A stretch of 64,000 nucleotides of DNA from Yoonia ponticola (GCF_014199395.1 NZ_JACIJM010000001.1:124001-188000); one strand, 5' to 3'; numbered from the stretch's first letter, positions 1 through 8,671 are shown. Notes: generated from the letters alone by a model not told the origin. Made by a program: numbers and translations.

Positions 1-216
1 GGGGTAACGCTTATTGTTTAGGTCTGCGTCTATCAAGATTTAAAATTTACTATATTTTGACATTTTCGTATTGCGGACACCACATGTTGGGGTATGACGG
101 CCTCGAGAACGAACAACCGCCGCCCGGCACCTCGCAGAATCTCATTCCCTTTTCGCGGGAATTCACGTAGTGTGAATGTCTCCCGTTGCCATATTTCGAT
201 CACGAAAGGTCATCCC
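1..216 (+). promoter_or_regulatory. Upstream region and leader of nrdJ
   Basis: This stretch holds no gene I can support. Positions 30-70 are AT-rich and could contain the nrdJ promoter. AAAGG at about 205-209 sits 7 bases before the ATG at 217 and acts as the ribosome-binding site. I looked for an NrdR-box pair and for a cobalamin riboswitch, both plausible for this gene, and saw neither convincingly. An open frame runs in phase from 94, but its 41 extra residues are Arg-rich and unlike any RNR N-terminus. Confidence 0.45.
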
Positions 217-2493
217 ATGTCCCGTTTTACCACCCCAATCGCCGAGCAAATTTGGGACATGAAGTACCGCTTCAAGCAAGCAGATGGCACGCCGATTGAC
301 CAGACTGTCGAAGATTCGTGGACGCGCATCGCCGGTGCACTGGCAAGCGTTGAAAAAGACCCGAAGGCATGGGAACCAAAGTTCTATAACGCCTTGGAAG
401 ATTTCAAATATCTGCCAGCCGGCCGCATCACCGCTGGTGCTGGCACGGCCCGTTCAGTGACGTTGTTCAACTGCTTTGTCATGGGCACTGTGCCGGACAG
501 CATGGGCGGCATCTTCGACATGTTGAAAGAAGCCGCGCTGACCATGCAACAGGGTGGCGGGATCGGTTACGATTTCAGCACGATCCGCCCGAAAGGCGCG
601 TTGGTCGAAGGCGTTGCGGCGGATGCGTCTGGCCCGTTGTCCTTCATGGATGTGTGGGACGCGATGTGCCGCACGATCATGTCAGCGGGGTCGCGTCGCG
701 GTGCGATGATGGCGACGATGCGTTGCGATCACCCCGACGTCGAGGACTTCATCACCGCGAAATCCGACGCTGCCCGTCTGCGGATGTTTAACATGTCCGT
801 GCTGATTACCGATCCGTTTATGGATGCGGTAAAAGCCGACAAACCGTGGGATTTGGTATTCAACGGCGAGACATACCGCACAGTTCAGGCCCGCGAATTG
901 TGGGATGCGATCATGCAATCCACCTATGATTACGCCGAGCCGGGCGTCATTTTCATCGACCGCATCAACAAAGCGAACAACCTGTCCTATTGCGAAACCA
1001 TTGCCGCGACGAACCCGTGTGGCGAGCAGCCGTTGCCCCCATATGGCGCGTGTTTGCTGGGGTCGATTAACATGGCCCGCTTGGTCAAAGATCCGTTTGG
1101 TGATGCGTCCGCGATGGATGAAGACCTGATGATTGATCTGGTCGCGACGGCTGTGCGGATGATGGATAACGTGGTCGATGCATCCCGTTTCCCGTTAGAG
1201 CAGCAGGCGCAAGAAGCCGCCGCCAAGCGCCGGATTGGTCTTGGCGTCACTGGTTTGGCCGATGCGTTGCTGATGGTTGGCCTGCGCTATGGGTCCGAAG
1301 AAGCTGCGGCACAGACTGACAAATGGATGCATGCGATTGCCCGCGCCGCGTATTTGGCGTCTGTTGATCTGGCGAAAGAAAAGGGCGCGTTTCCGCTGTT
1401 CGACGCGGATAAATTCCTGGCTTCAGGTGCGATGCAGGACATGGACGAAGACGTCCGTGATGCGATCCGCGAGCATGGTATTCGCAACGCATTGCTGACC
1501 TCAATTGCGCCAACTGGCACGATTTCTTTGTATGCTGGTAACGTGTCATCCGGGATCGAGCCTGTGTTTGCTTACGCTTACACACGCAAGGTTTTGCAGA
1601 AAGACGGATCGCGTACCGAGGAAGAAGTTGTTGATTATGCTGTACAATTGTGGCGCGAGCTGAAAGGCGACACAGCATTGCCGGATTATTTCGTGAACGC
1701 GCAAACACTCGCGCCGCTGGATCACGTCCGCATGCAGGCCGCAGCGCAGAAATGGATCGACAGCTCGATTTCCAAGACGATCAACTGCCCCGAAGATATC
1801 AGCTTTGATGATTTCAAAGAGGTTTACATGGCCGCTTGGGATCAAGGCTGTAAGGGCTGCACAACTTACCGTCCAAACGACGTGACTGGGTCGGTCTTGT
1901 CGGTGTCCGAGGAAAAATCCGAGGCCCCAGTACAGGTGGCGACAGACGGCGAAACTTCTGAGATTGTGTATTTGGCAGAGCCGCTTGACCGTCCGCAGGA
2001 ATTGGATGGCGCGACATACAAATTGAAATGGCCGGATTCTGAGCACGCGATCTACATCACCATCAACGACTTGATCGTCGCAGGGCACCGTCGTCCGTTC
2101 GAGGTATTCATCAACTCGAAAAACATGGAACACTTTGCGTGGACCGTGGCGCTGACACGGATGATCTCGGCGGTATTCCGGCGCGGCGGTGACGTGTCGT
2201 TTGTGGTCGAAGAGTTGAAAGCAGTGTTCGACCCACGCGGTGGCGCATGGATGCAGGGCAAATACGTGCCGTCTATCTTGGCCGCAATTGGTGGCGTGAT
2301 TGAAAAGCACATGGTCGCGACAGGCTTCTTGGCTGGCGAAGGCATGGGCCTGAAATCGGACCCACAAGCGGACGTTGTCCCGTTGAATAGCGCGCCCAAG
2401 GGCAAGGCTTGCTCGTCCTGCGGCGACTACGACTTGCGGATGGTCGAGGGCTGCATGACATGCGGGTCTTGCGGGTATTCTAAGTGCGGGTGA
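217..2493 (+). CDS. nrdJ: Adenosylcobalamin-dependent ribonucleotide reductase, class II
   Basis: Reduces ribonucleotides to deoxyribonucleotides in the cytoplasm, using a thiyl radical generated from adenosylcobalamin. The 758-residue protein shows the RNR barrel: Cys86 in LFNCFVMGT is the likely N-terminal member of the redox pair, and NPCGEQ at 266-271 is the catalytic loop with the radical Cys268 and Glu270. The C-terminus carries a Cys-rich tail (CSSCGDY, CMTCGSCG) that fits the redox-active or zinc-ribbon tail of class II enzymes. No ATP-cone is visible at the N-terminus. I chose ATG 217 because AAAGG precedes it and the encoded start (MSRFTTPIAEQIW) is typical of the family. The gene stands alone and ends in a terminator. 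Its B12 need links it to the corrinoid importer at 46-50 kb. Confidence 0.95.
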   Translation: MSRFTTPIAEQIWDMKYRFKQADGTPIDQTVEDSWTRIAGALASVEKDPKAWEPKFYNALEDFKYLPAGRITAGAGTARSVTLFNCFVMGTVPDSMGGIFDMLKEAALTMQQGGGIGYDFSTIRPKGALVEGVAADASGPLSFMDVWDAMCRTIMSAGSRRGAMMATMRCDHPDVEDFITAKSDAARLRMFNMSVLITDPFMDAVKADKPWDLVFNGETYRTVQARELWDAIMQSTYDYAEPGVIFIDRINKANNLSYCETIAATNPCGEQPLPPYGACLLGSINMARLVKDPFGDASAMDEDLMIDLVATAVRMMDNVVDASRFPLEQQAQEAAAKRRIGLGVTGLADALLMVGLRYGSEEAAAQTDKWMHAIARAAYLASVDLAKEKGAFPLFDADKFLASGAMQDMDEDVRDAIREHGIRNALLTSIAPTGTISLYAGNVSSGIEPVFAYAYTRKVLQKDGSRTEEEVVDYAVQLWRELKGDTALPDYFVNAQTLAPLDHVRMQAAAQKWIDSSISKTINCPEDISFDDFKEVYMAAWDQGCKGCTTYRPNDVTGSVLSVSEEKSEAPVQVATDGETSEIVYLAEPLDRPQELDGATYKLKWPDSEHAIYITINDLIVAGHRRPFEVFINSKNMEHFAWTVALTRMISAVFRRGGDVSFVVEELKAVFDPRGGAWMQGKYVPSILAAIGGVIEKHMVATGFLAGEGMGLKSDPQADVVPLNSAPKGKACSSCGDYDLRMVEGCMTCGSCGYSKCG

Positions 2494-2561
2494 TGCTGGG
2501 CTGAGGTGTTAGGCAGAAACATGAATAGCCTTCTCAAAAGCAAGCAATAGTGTGCGCAAGG

Positions 2562-2602
2562 CCTGTCAAGATTTAATTCTCTTGACGGGTTCTTGTTTTT
2601 TG
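2562..2602 (+). terminator. Rho-independent terminator of nrdJ
   Basis: A 10-bp stem (CCTGTCAAGA with TCTTGACGGG, one G-T pair) encloses an 8-base loop and is followed by a T-rich run ending in TTTTTT. It lies about 70 bases after the nrdJ stop. Confidence 0.75.
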
Positions 2603-2830
2603 AACCCATATTTATCGTTTAAGGTTAGAGGCTTATCGTGATTTAGTGTCTCCGGGAGAATCGCGGCCTGCATTATGCGCAGCTGCGTCGGCTTTGGCTC
2701 TCCCGAGTGTTCAAGAATGGTGTCGCAACGTGGTGAGGCGGTTGTGCCCTGTTCGGCTTCTAAAAGAGGGCATCTCGAGTGGTCGAGAAATAATGAAGCC
2801 CAAATATTTATTCTCGCCGCACTCGGTTAG
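2603..2830. other. Gene-poor stretch before a transposition-gene remnant
   Basis: Together with the nrdJ 3' region this makes a 337-base interval without a supported gene. Short open frames occur (for example 2646-2834) but have no recognisable product or ribosome-binding site. A stop codon lies immediately before the GTG at 2831, so any longer parent of the next gene is broken here. Confidence 0.4.
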
Positions 2831-3241
2831 GTGACCGCTGAACCGGCGGATATCAAAAGTGAACCGCAGCTCTTTCGATTGATGACGACGCATCAATTCA
2901 GCGACATTACCCTTCCGGCTGACTTTCAAATTATCCACGAAGTGGTTTGCAGCTACGCAATTAACGGTAAGATTGAGGTCGCGGGTGGTTTGGCTGGTGA
3001 AGATTTCTACAAAAGGTTGGCGACGGCTGCTGCATTCCGCTGGGGCCTGCTTATCAAGATGACGTCTGACGCGATCGGGGCAGCGCTGTCAAAGGGAGCC
3101 GCACGGCTCGAAGTGGATCATTTTGTTGATGTTTGGGTGGAGCAGACACAGATGCCCCGCTTCGTGACTCCTTTCACGCATGACCGTTACGAAACGATGT
3201 TTCGGCGGGACAACCCGTTTCTGAAATCCATCGACGAATGA
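2831..3241 (+). pseudogene. Probable C-terminal remnant of a TniB-like transposition ATPase
   Basis: The 136-residue product lacks an N-terminal P-loop. It shows a helical region (about residues 60-100) with AAAFRWGLLIKMTSDAI and LEVDHFVDVWVEQT, which resembles the C-terminal lid part of TniB/AAA transposition helper ATPases as I remember them. The tail (FTHDRYETMF) is also of that style. The only start is a GTG directly after an in-frame stop, with no clear Shine-Dalgarno sequence, so I read it as the leftover 3' end of a longer gene. No transposase, TniA or TniQ homologue is seen nearby. It could instead be an intact unknown small protein. Confidence 0.4.
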
Positions 3242-3337
3242 TGTGGCCTAACGCTTGATGAACAACTTCATCCTAACCAGCACATTGACTGCACTCAAGT
3301 TAACCCGTCTATTCGGGACATCTATCAGGAGACAAAC

Positions 3338-4240
3338 ATGCGCGCGCTTTTCAACATTTTTATCCTTCTTACAATCCCATCTATGGTCTCTTCTCAGACC
3401 TTAGATGACACACCCCGAACGGCCATCATGTCTGCATTTCCACCTGAAATTGTTGCCTTGCAAGACGGTTTCACCGATCAGGTTAGCTATAGTTTGAATG
3501 GTGTGACCTTTACTACTGGTCAGTTCGAAGGCAAGCCCGTCGTGATGTTCTTGTCGGGTGTAAGCATGGTGAATGCGGCGATGACAACGCAATTGGCACT
3601 CGATCACTTTGACATTAAGCGAATTGTATTTTCCGGCATTGCGGGCGGTGTTGACCCAGATCTTTCAATTGGCGATGTGGTCGTATCAGCGCATTGGGGG
3701 CAATATCTACAGGGCACAGCTGCGCGAGCTGATGGAGACGGTTTTGCCCTTCCAGGGTGGATGTCATCTGACTTCCGAAACTTTGGTATGTTCCACGCGA
3801 TCCCTTTCGGCGTCCTCAAAGAAGATTTGGCTGAGCCTGACAATCGGTTCTGGTTCGACGCTGATCCAGCGTTGCTGGCGGTCGCCACTGACATTTCTGA
3901 AACGCTCTCATTGGCTGATTGCAACGCTGAGGCTGCTTGCTTGACGCGCGCACCGCAGATCGTAGTTGGTGGCAACGGCGTCTCGGGGCCGATTTTTGTA
4001 GATAACGCGACCCTGCGAGAACATGTTTTTACATCTTTTGACGCACGGGTTCTGGATATGGAAAGCGCTGGCGTCGCGCAGGTCGCGTTTGCTAATGATG
4101 TGCCCTATATCGCCTTCAGATCGCTTTCAGATCTTGCTGGTGGGGGCGACGGCGCCAATGAAATGAACACGTTCATGTCTCTCGCCGCTAGTAATGCGGC
4201 GATCGTGATGCGTGGGTTCATAGCCGCACTCGACGACTAG
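3338..4240 (+). CDS. Exported MTA/SAH nucleosidase-like protein (phosphorylase superfamily)
   Basis: Members of this family cleave the glycosidic bond of 5'-methylthioadenosine, S-adenosylhomocysteine or related nucleosides. The 300-residue protein has the family core: AFPPE with a candidate catalytic Glu37, a GIAGGV glycine loop, IGDVVVS, a VLDMESAG ribose-binding motif (Glu about 242) and a SLSD motif with Asp265. Unlike the usual cytosolic enzyme of about 230 residues, it starts with a hydrophobic signal-peptide-like segment (residues 1-19, MRALFNIFILLTIPSMVSS) and has extra inserts, so it probably acts in the periplasm. AGGAGA before ATG 3338 supports the start. It is monocistronic and lies beside a mobile-element remnant. 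The actual substrate is unknown. Confidence 0.75.
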   Translation: MRALFNIFILLTIPSMVSSQTLDDTPRTAIMSAFPPEIVALQDGFTDQVSYSLNGVTFTTGQFEGKPVVMFLSGVSMVNAAMTTQLALDHFDIKRIVFSGIAGGVDPDLSIGDVVVSAHWGQYLQGTAARADGDGFALPGWMSSDFRNFGMFHAIPFGVLKEDLAEPDNRFWFDADPALLAVATDISETLSLADCNAEAACLTRAPQIVVGGNGVSGPIFVDNATLREHVFTSFDARVLDMESAGVAQVAFANDVPYIAFRSLSDLAGGGDGANEMNTFMSLAASNAAIVMRGFIAALDD

Positions 4241-4474
4241 ACAGGGTGGTCTTTCTAGTTGAGACTGGCTCTCAATGCTAAGACCATAGCACCAACTATC
4301 ATCTGGCATCCATCGACCAATGGCTGTGATGAAGGCAAATGCTAAAGTTATACTACCTAGAGTCCCGCCGATCGAAATCGCGTCAAGCCAAGCCAGTGTG
4401 GGACCATCGTCTTGACAAGCCCCAATCAAATAGGCTGCGGGAACTACTACTCTACCATAGAAATCCAAGTGCAT
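4241..4474 (-). other. Possible small membrane protein or remnant
   Basis: A minus-strand frame starts at ATG 4474 with AAAGGA about 11 bases upstream. It encodes a hydrophobic stretch (GTLGSITLAFAFITAIG) before running antisense into the 3' end of the nucleosidase-like gene, giving 115 residues in all. The part outside the overlap has plausible composition, but I recognise no family. It may be a truncated membrane-protein gene or chance. Confidence 0.2.
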
Positions 4475-4525
4475 TGCGAATGCGATCCTTTAGCCCGTTC
4501 TACGGCGAAGCTGAATGACCCCCAA

Positions 4526-5188
4526 CTAGATTCCCCTTCGTGTCTTGGTGCCTAGGACGTCTTCGGCGGAGGGTGTGGGGAGATCGAAGTAGTCCATCGT
4601 TCCTGCGTATCCATTGCCGCCCATCCGACCTAAGGCATCCAGCTTTTTATGGTCTGAATAATGGGTTTTCGGGTCGATGATATCCTCACGGATGTGTGCC
4701 ATAACAATTCGGCCCAAGATGATCTCGCGTGCAGAGCTGATTTCGATTCCCAAGTAACGTTCACATTCAAACGCCACGGGGGCTTCTGCGATCCTTGGGC
4801 ATGCCACCATTTGTCCTGGTGCTGCAGTAAGGCCAGCCATTTCGAGTTCATCGACCTCCGGGTCGAACCCAGCCGCTGTCACTGACATGGCTTCGACATT
4901 TGCGCGATCGACGATGTTCACAGTAAAGCATTCGGTCATGCGGATATTGTAAGCGGTGTCTTTGAAACTGCGGTCTGGTTTATTCTCGACACCCAAAGCA
5001 AGGATCGGTGGATCTGCGGACAGACAGTTGAAAAACGAATAGGGGGCTGCATTCACCACGCCATCGGGCGAAACGGTGGTGACCCAAGCAATGGGCCGAG
5101 GCACAATCGTGCCGATCATGACCTTATAGGCTTCGCGGGGGGACATATCCGCGAAATCAAACGCGTGGTAACCTTCTTGAAGGGTCAA
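4526..5188 (-). CDS. Flavin reductase family protein (FMN-binding split barrel)
   Basis: A 220-residue DIM6/NTAB-type flavin reductase or flavoprotein oxygenase. The N-terminal half shows IVPRPIAWVTTVSPDG, NAAPYSFFN and a DPP-type motif, the usual FMN phosphate- and ring-binding segments; later ITECFTVNIV-like and YLGIEI strands complete the barrel. Such proteins supply reduced flavin to two-component monooxygenases or are oxidoreductases themselves. Its start overlaps the stop of the upstream GntR gene by four bases (ATGA), so the two are co-transcribed leftward. Its divergent partner is the large transport and hydrolase operon, so it probably takes part in the same pathway. No partner monooxygenase is seen in the window. 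Confidence 0.85.
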   Translation of the reverse strand: MTLQEGYHAFDFADMSPREAYKVMIGTIVPRPIAWVTTVSPDGVVNAAPYSFFNCLSADPPILALGVENKPDRSFKDTAYNIRMTECFTVNIVDRANVEAMSVTAAGFDPEVDELEMAGLTAAPGQMVACPRIAEAPVAFECERYLGIEISSAREIILGRIVMAHIREDIIDPKTHYSDHKKLDALGRMGGNGYAGTMDYFDLPTPSAEDVLGTKTRRGI

Positions 5189-5877
5189 TTGGCCAGCTCC
5201 TTGCCGTAGTGTGAGAGTATAGATTGGATACTATCTGGTTGTGCGGTAAGCTCGGCGCGTCCCGCGACGGCCCCCAGGTGGTGCTCCATTATTTCCGCAG
5301 CCCTCGCCTGATCTCCGGCGCGAATGGCCCCGATGATTTGCGAATGCTCGTCCACGGCACATTCCGACGAATGATTTCGCGCATACAGTGACATGATTAA
5401 GGAGCAGCGCAACACGACCTCTGATACATAGCGGGCTAACACATGATTGCCGGTGAGTTCTGCTAGCAGGATGTGAAACTCTCCCGCGAGGCGAATGGAT
5501 ACGGGATCGTTTTTACCTCTGACAGCATCCTCGTGACGCACATGCGCCTCTAGGCGATCAAAGCCGTCTTTGTGGATTCCCTGGCATAAAACCCTGATAA
5601 CCTCTGTTTCAAGGCAGCGGCGCACTTCAAAGATGTGCTGGGCTTCTACTTTTGAAGGCTCTGCAACAAATGCCCCTCGATTTTTATACGTGACAACCAG
5701 TCCTTCATTCTCAAGCCGGACGAGAGCATGGCGCACGATAGTGCGACTTACGCCGAATTGCTCGCCTACGGTGTCTTCCGGTAGGCGCATACCTGGCTTG
5801 AGTGCTTGTTCGATGATTGCCTTGCGCAAAAGGTCATGCACTGCATCGGTAAGTGTATTTTTGTCGGCCATAGTCAA
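5185..5877 (-). CDS. GntR-family transcriptional regulator (FadR/FCD type)
   Basis: The 230-residue protein has an N-terminal winged helix-turn-helix (about residues 10-72: LPEDTVGEQFGVSRT, VRHALVRLENEGLV, GAFVAEPS) and a C-terminal all-helical FCD ligand domain (about 80-210) with a VRRCLE motif and His residues that fit the metal-binding type. GntR-FCD regulators usually sense a small acid substrate of the pathway beside them. It is transcribed divergently from the ABC transporter operon, and the space between them contains four operator-like boxes. MTM and MAD (second Met at 5871) are both possible starts. It most likely represses both directions and is relieved by the imported compound or an intermediate. 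Confidence 0.9.
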   Translation of the reverse strand: MTMADKNTLTDAVHDLLRKAIIEQALKPGMRLPEDTVGEQFGVSRTIVRHALVRLENEGLVVTYKNRGAFVAEPSKVEAQHIFEVRRCLETEVIRVLCQGIHKDGFDRLEAHVRHEDAVRGKNDPVSIRLAGEFHILLAELTGNHVLARYVSEVVLRCSLIMSLYARNHSSECAVDEHSQIIGAIRAGDQARAAEIMEHHLGAVAGRAELTAQPDSIQSILSHYGKELAN

Positions 5878-5905
5878 CTTTGCTCATAAAATTTGCACGA
5901 TGCAT

Positions 5906-6013
5906 ATCGCATACAATTTATCCAGTCAATTGGATACAATCTTCTTGACCGACAGAAATCCTCATGCCATCCCAAATATATCGTATCCAATCTGGGTGAT
6001 TCCTAGATACAAT
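5906..6013. promoter_or_regulatory. Four-box operator array between gntR and the transporter operon
   Basis: Two strong boxes occur: ATTGGATACAAT at 5929-5940 and its near reverse complement ATCGTATCCAAT at 5980-5991. Weaker boxes flank them: ATCGCATACAAT at 5906-5917 and CCTAGATACAAT at 6002-6013. Start-to-start spacings are 23, 51 and 22 bases, so the set is nearly symmetric. ATTG-N4-CAAT symmetry is what a dimeric GntR-FCD regulator would bind. Binding is inferred. Confidence 0.6.
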
Positions 6014-6033
6014 TTCATTGGACGGGGACCAAA

Positions 6034-7611
6034 ATGAAAACTCGAAACCTCTTGCTTATTTCGGCAGCACTTGCCGGTCTTTCGGGCGCAGCGCAGGCTG
6101 AAAATGTATTAACCTGGGGGGCGAACCGCGACATTGGATCGCTTGACCCCTATTCATACGGGGACAGCTTTACCATCAACGTGCTGAACCACGTTTACGA
6201 AGGGTTGGTCCGTTACGACAAAGACCTGAAGATTGAACCAGCTTTGGCGGAGAGCTGGGAAATCCTAGAGGACAACATCACGTGGCGTTTTCATTTGCGC
6301 GAAGGTGTAACATTCCACAATGGCAACCCTTTCACAGCGGAAGATGTCGTTGCCTCCTTGACGCGTGTCAGCGACGAAACGTCACCGCTTAAAGGAAACC
6401 TGCCAGCCTACGTGAGTTCGGAGGTCGTGGACGATTTGACAGTCGACGTTACCCTGAATGGAACCTATCCGCTGTTGTTGAACGATCTGACTAATATCCA
6501 CATTTTCGACAATGAATGGATGACGGAAAATAACGCCCTTAAGCCGACCGACATCGGGGCGGGCACCGAGGGTTACGCGACCTACAATGCCAACGGCACG
6601 GGCCCTTTCGTCGTTGAAAGCCGTCAGCCAGATGCTAAAACCGTTTTCGTCGTGAACCCCGATTGGTGGGACGAGCCACAGCATAATCTGGACCGTATTG
6701 AGCTGACACCTGTCACATCCGCCGCAACACGTGTGGCTGCATTGCTATCGGGTGAGATCAATTTCACCAACGACGCACCTGTTCAGGATCTTCCTCGCTT
6801 GGCGGCCGCACCAAATGTTAAGGTGCTGGAAGGTGTGGATCTGCGCACCGTGATGATTGGCTTTCCGTTTCGAGAAACGCTGACCACGGGCGAAGCGAAC
6901 CCATTTAAGGATCGCAACGTGCGCGAAGCGCTGTATCGTGCGATTGATCTTGATCTGATCCACCAGCGGGTCATGCGCGGTAAGTCACGGATTGCGGGTG
7001 CGACAATTGCCCCTGAAATTCCAGGATATGTTGAAGCCTTGGATGATCTGCCTGGTTTCGATCCAGATGCAGCACGGAACCTGTTGGCAGAGGCTGGTGT
7101 GCCTGAGGGACTCGAGTTTGAATTCAACTGTCTTTCAGACGGGCTTGTGAATGAAGAGCAATTCTGTCAGGCGATCGCATCCATGTGGACGCGTATTGGC
7201 CTGTCGCCAAAGCTGGATGTTGCGCCGCGTGCTGTGCAATCGCCAAAGCGGACAAATGGCGCAACCGACGTTTACACATTGGGTTGGGCTACTTTGCCTT
7301 TATTGGACAGCTATTCACCATTGTTGCAGATCTTCCACTCCAAAGACGGCAATGCAGGTGTGTTTAACTGGGGCGACTGGTCTTACCCTGAGGTTGACGC
7401 GCTGATTGACGCCGCAGGTAGTGAACTGGATCTGACAGCGCGGTTGAATTTGCAAACGCAAGCACTTCAGATCGTCAAAGACGAAATGATCATGATCCCG
7501 TTGCACCAGCAGCCGATGGCATGGGCCGTGACCGAGAACGTGGCAGACATGCCGTTGTTCTCGGACAACAAACCACGTCTCTGGTTCGCGATGGTCGACT
7601 CCGATTCCTAA
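6034..7611 (+). CDS. ABC transporter substrate-binding protein, family 5 (peptide/opine/nickel type)
   Basis: A 525-residue periplasmic binding protein with a signal peptide (residues 1-22, ending in GAAQA before ENVLTW). The SBP_bac_5 fold is shown by the opening LDPYSYGDSF, YEGLVRYDKDLKIEPALAESW, the FRLREGVTFHNG-like segment (residues about 87-100) and a C-terminal WATLPLLDSYSPLL region. It delivers a substrate to the two permeases just downstream. Family members bind peptides but also opines, glutathione, nickel chelates and other small compounds, so the name does not fix the ligand. The enzymes in the operon suggest a nitrogen heterocycle. A strong hairpin follows the stop, which would favour higher expression of this gene than of those behind it. 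Confidence 0.9.
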   Translation: MKTRNLLLISAALAGLSGAAQAENVLTWGANRDIGSLDPYSYGDSFTINVLNHVYEGLVRYDKDLKIEPALAESWEILEDNITWRFHLREGVTFHNGNPFTAEDVVASLTRVSDETSPLKGNLPAYVSSEVVDDLTVDVTLNGTYPLLLNDLTNIHIFDNEWMTENNALKPTDIGAGTEGYATYNANGTGPFVVESRQPDAKTVFVVNPDWWDEPQHNLDRIELTPVTSAATRVAALLSGEINFTNDAPVQDLPRLAAAPNVKVLEGVDLRTVMIGFPFRETLTTGEANPFKDRNVREALYRAIDLDLIHQRVMRGKSRIAGATIAPEIPGYVEALDDLPGFDPDAARNLLAEAGVPEGLEFEFNCLSDGLVNEEQFCQAIASMWTRIGLSPKLDVAPRAVQSPKRTNGATDVYTLGWATLPLLDSYSPLLQIFHSKDGNAGVFNWGDWSYPEVDALIDAAGSELDLTARLNLQTQALQIVKDEMIMIPLHQQPMAWAVTENVADMPLFSDNKPRLWFAMVDSDS

Positions 7612-7618
7612 ATCCTGG

Positions 7619-7649
7619 GCCGGGCCTGTTTCGGGCCCGGCGCTTTTTT
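7619..7649 (+). terminator. Intra-operon terminator or attenuating hairpin
   Basis: GCCGGGCC and GGCCCGGC (8 bp, perfect) enclose a 7-base loop, followed closely by TTTTTT. It lies between the binding-protein gene and the permease genes. Such partial terminators commonly keep binding protein in excess over membrane components. Confidence 0.75.
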
Positions 7650-7678
7650 CCTTGCCCTTTGCCATCTGAAAGACAGCT

Positions 7679-8671
7679 ATGATTGCATTTTTGATTAAAC
7701 GCACCGCGAACGCCGCCTTTGTCATGTTGGCGGTCGCACTGCTGGCCTTTGTGATCTTCCGGTTCTTCGGTGATCCCGTCGAGATGATGGTGAACGAACA
7801 AGCGACGCAACAGGACCGCATTGAATTGCGCGAGCGGCTTGGTCTGAACGATGGCTTTGTCACGCAATATACGCGGTTTGTGACCAACGCCGTGCAGGGT
7901 GATTTCGGGATTTCCTACAGAAACCAACAAGATGTGATGGTTCTGATCAAGGACAGGTTTCCTGCGACATTCGAGCTGGTTCTAGTTGCGACTGTGATTT
8001 CACTTGTGGTGGGCATTCCGCTCGGGGTCTTAACTGCTGTCCATCGCGACTCACGTTTGGCCAATATACTCCAGCTAGGGTCTATTATCGGCGTGTCTTT
8101 ACCAAGTTTCGTAGTTGGCATCCTGCTCATTTTGGCATTTTCGGTATCATTGGGGTGGTTGCCCGCCTTTGGGCGGGGCGACACCGTCGACATCGGGTGG
8201 TGGTCTACCGGACTGCTGACACCGTCTGGTCGCATGGCCCTTATCCTGCCGTCGTTGTCGTTGTCGACTTTTCAAATCACGCTTGTGATGCGGTTAGTGC
8301 GGGCCGAGATGCTCGAAACCCTGCGCGCCGATTACATCAAATTCGCCCGCGCCCGTGGTGTGCCGATCCGGCGCGTTCAATGGCGTCACGCGCTGCGCAA
8401 TTGTTTGATGCCTGTAATTACACTGACAGGGATGCAGATCGGAAATCTGATCGCGTTTGCGCTCGTGACCGAGACCGTCTTCCAATGGCCGGGCATGGGC
8501 CTGCTTTTTATCCAAGCGGTGACCTTCGTCGATATTCCGGTGATGGCGGCCTATCTGATGATCGTTTCGTTCATTTTCGTCGCGCTGAATACGCTGGTCG
8601 ATATCACCTATGCGTGGGTCGATCCGCGCTTGCGCGATGACGCGGCCCGTGCGGGTGGTGCAAATGGTTGA
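7679..8671 (+). CDS. ABC transporter permease (DppB/OppB type)
   Basis: A 330-residue inner-membrane subunit with an N-terminal membrane anchor (residues about 8-30, VMLAVALLAFVIFRFFG) and five further hydrophobic segments. The family hallmark GDFGISYRN follows the first periplasmic loop, and the EAA loop that contacts the ATPases (DYIKFARARGVPIRRVQWRHA) lies near residues 218-240. It forms the import channel with the next gene. The start is 30 bases after the U-tract of the preceding hairpin. Substrate as for the operon: unknown. Confidence 0.9.
   Translation: MIAFLIKRTANAAFVMLAVALLAFVIFRFFGDPVEMMVNEQATQQDRIELRERLGLNDGFVTQYTRFVTNAVQGDFGISYRNQQDVMVLIKDRFPATFELVLVATVISLVVGIPLGVLTAVHRDSRLANILQLGSIIGVSLPSFVVGILLILAFSVSLGWLPAFGRGDTVDIGWWSTGLLTPSGRMALILPSLSLSTFQITLVMRLVRAEMLETLRADYIKFARARGVPIRRVQWRHALRNCLMPVITLTGMQIGNLIAFALVTETVFQWPGMGLLFIQAVTFVDIPVMAAYLMIVSFIFVALNTLVDITYAWVDPRLRDDAARAGGANG

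Noticed and set aside
94..216. N-terminal extension of nrdJ from ATG 94
   Set aside because: The 41 extra residues are Arg/Ser-rich and unlike RNRs, and ATG 217 has a proper ribosome-binding site.
1..216. Cobalamin riboswitch or NrdR boxes upstream of nrdJ
   Set aside because: The conserved B12-box pieces are absent and no convincing NrdR-box pair is seen.
1546..2367. Long minus-strand frame (273 codons) inside nrdJ
   Set aside because: It is antisense to an unmistakable RNR gene and has no family motif; a consequence of GC-rich codon use.
5223..5234. Operator-like ATTGGATACTAT in the 3' end of gntR
   Set aside because: It lies in coding sequence far from a promoter; only mentioned as a possible remote site.
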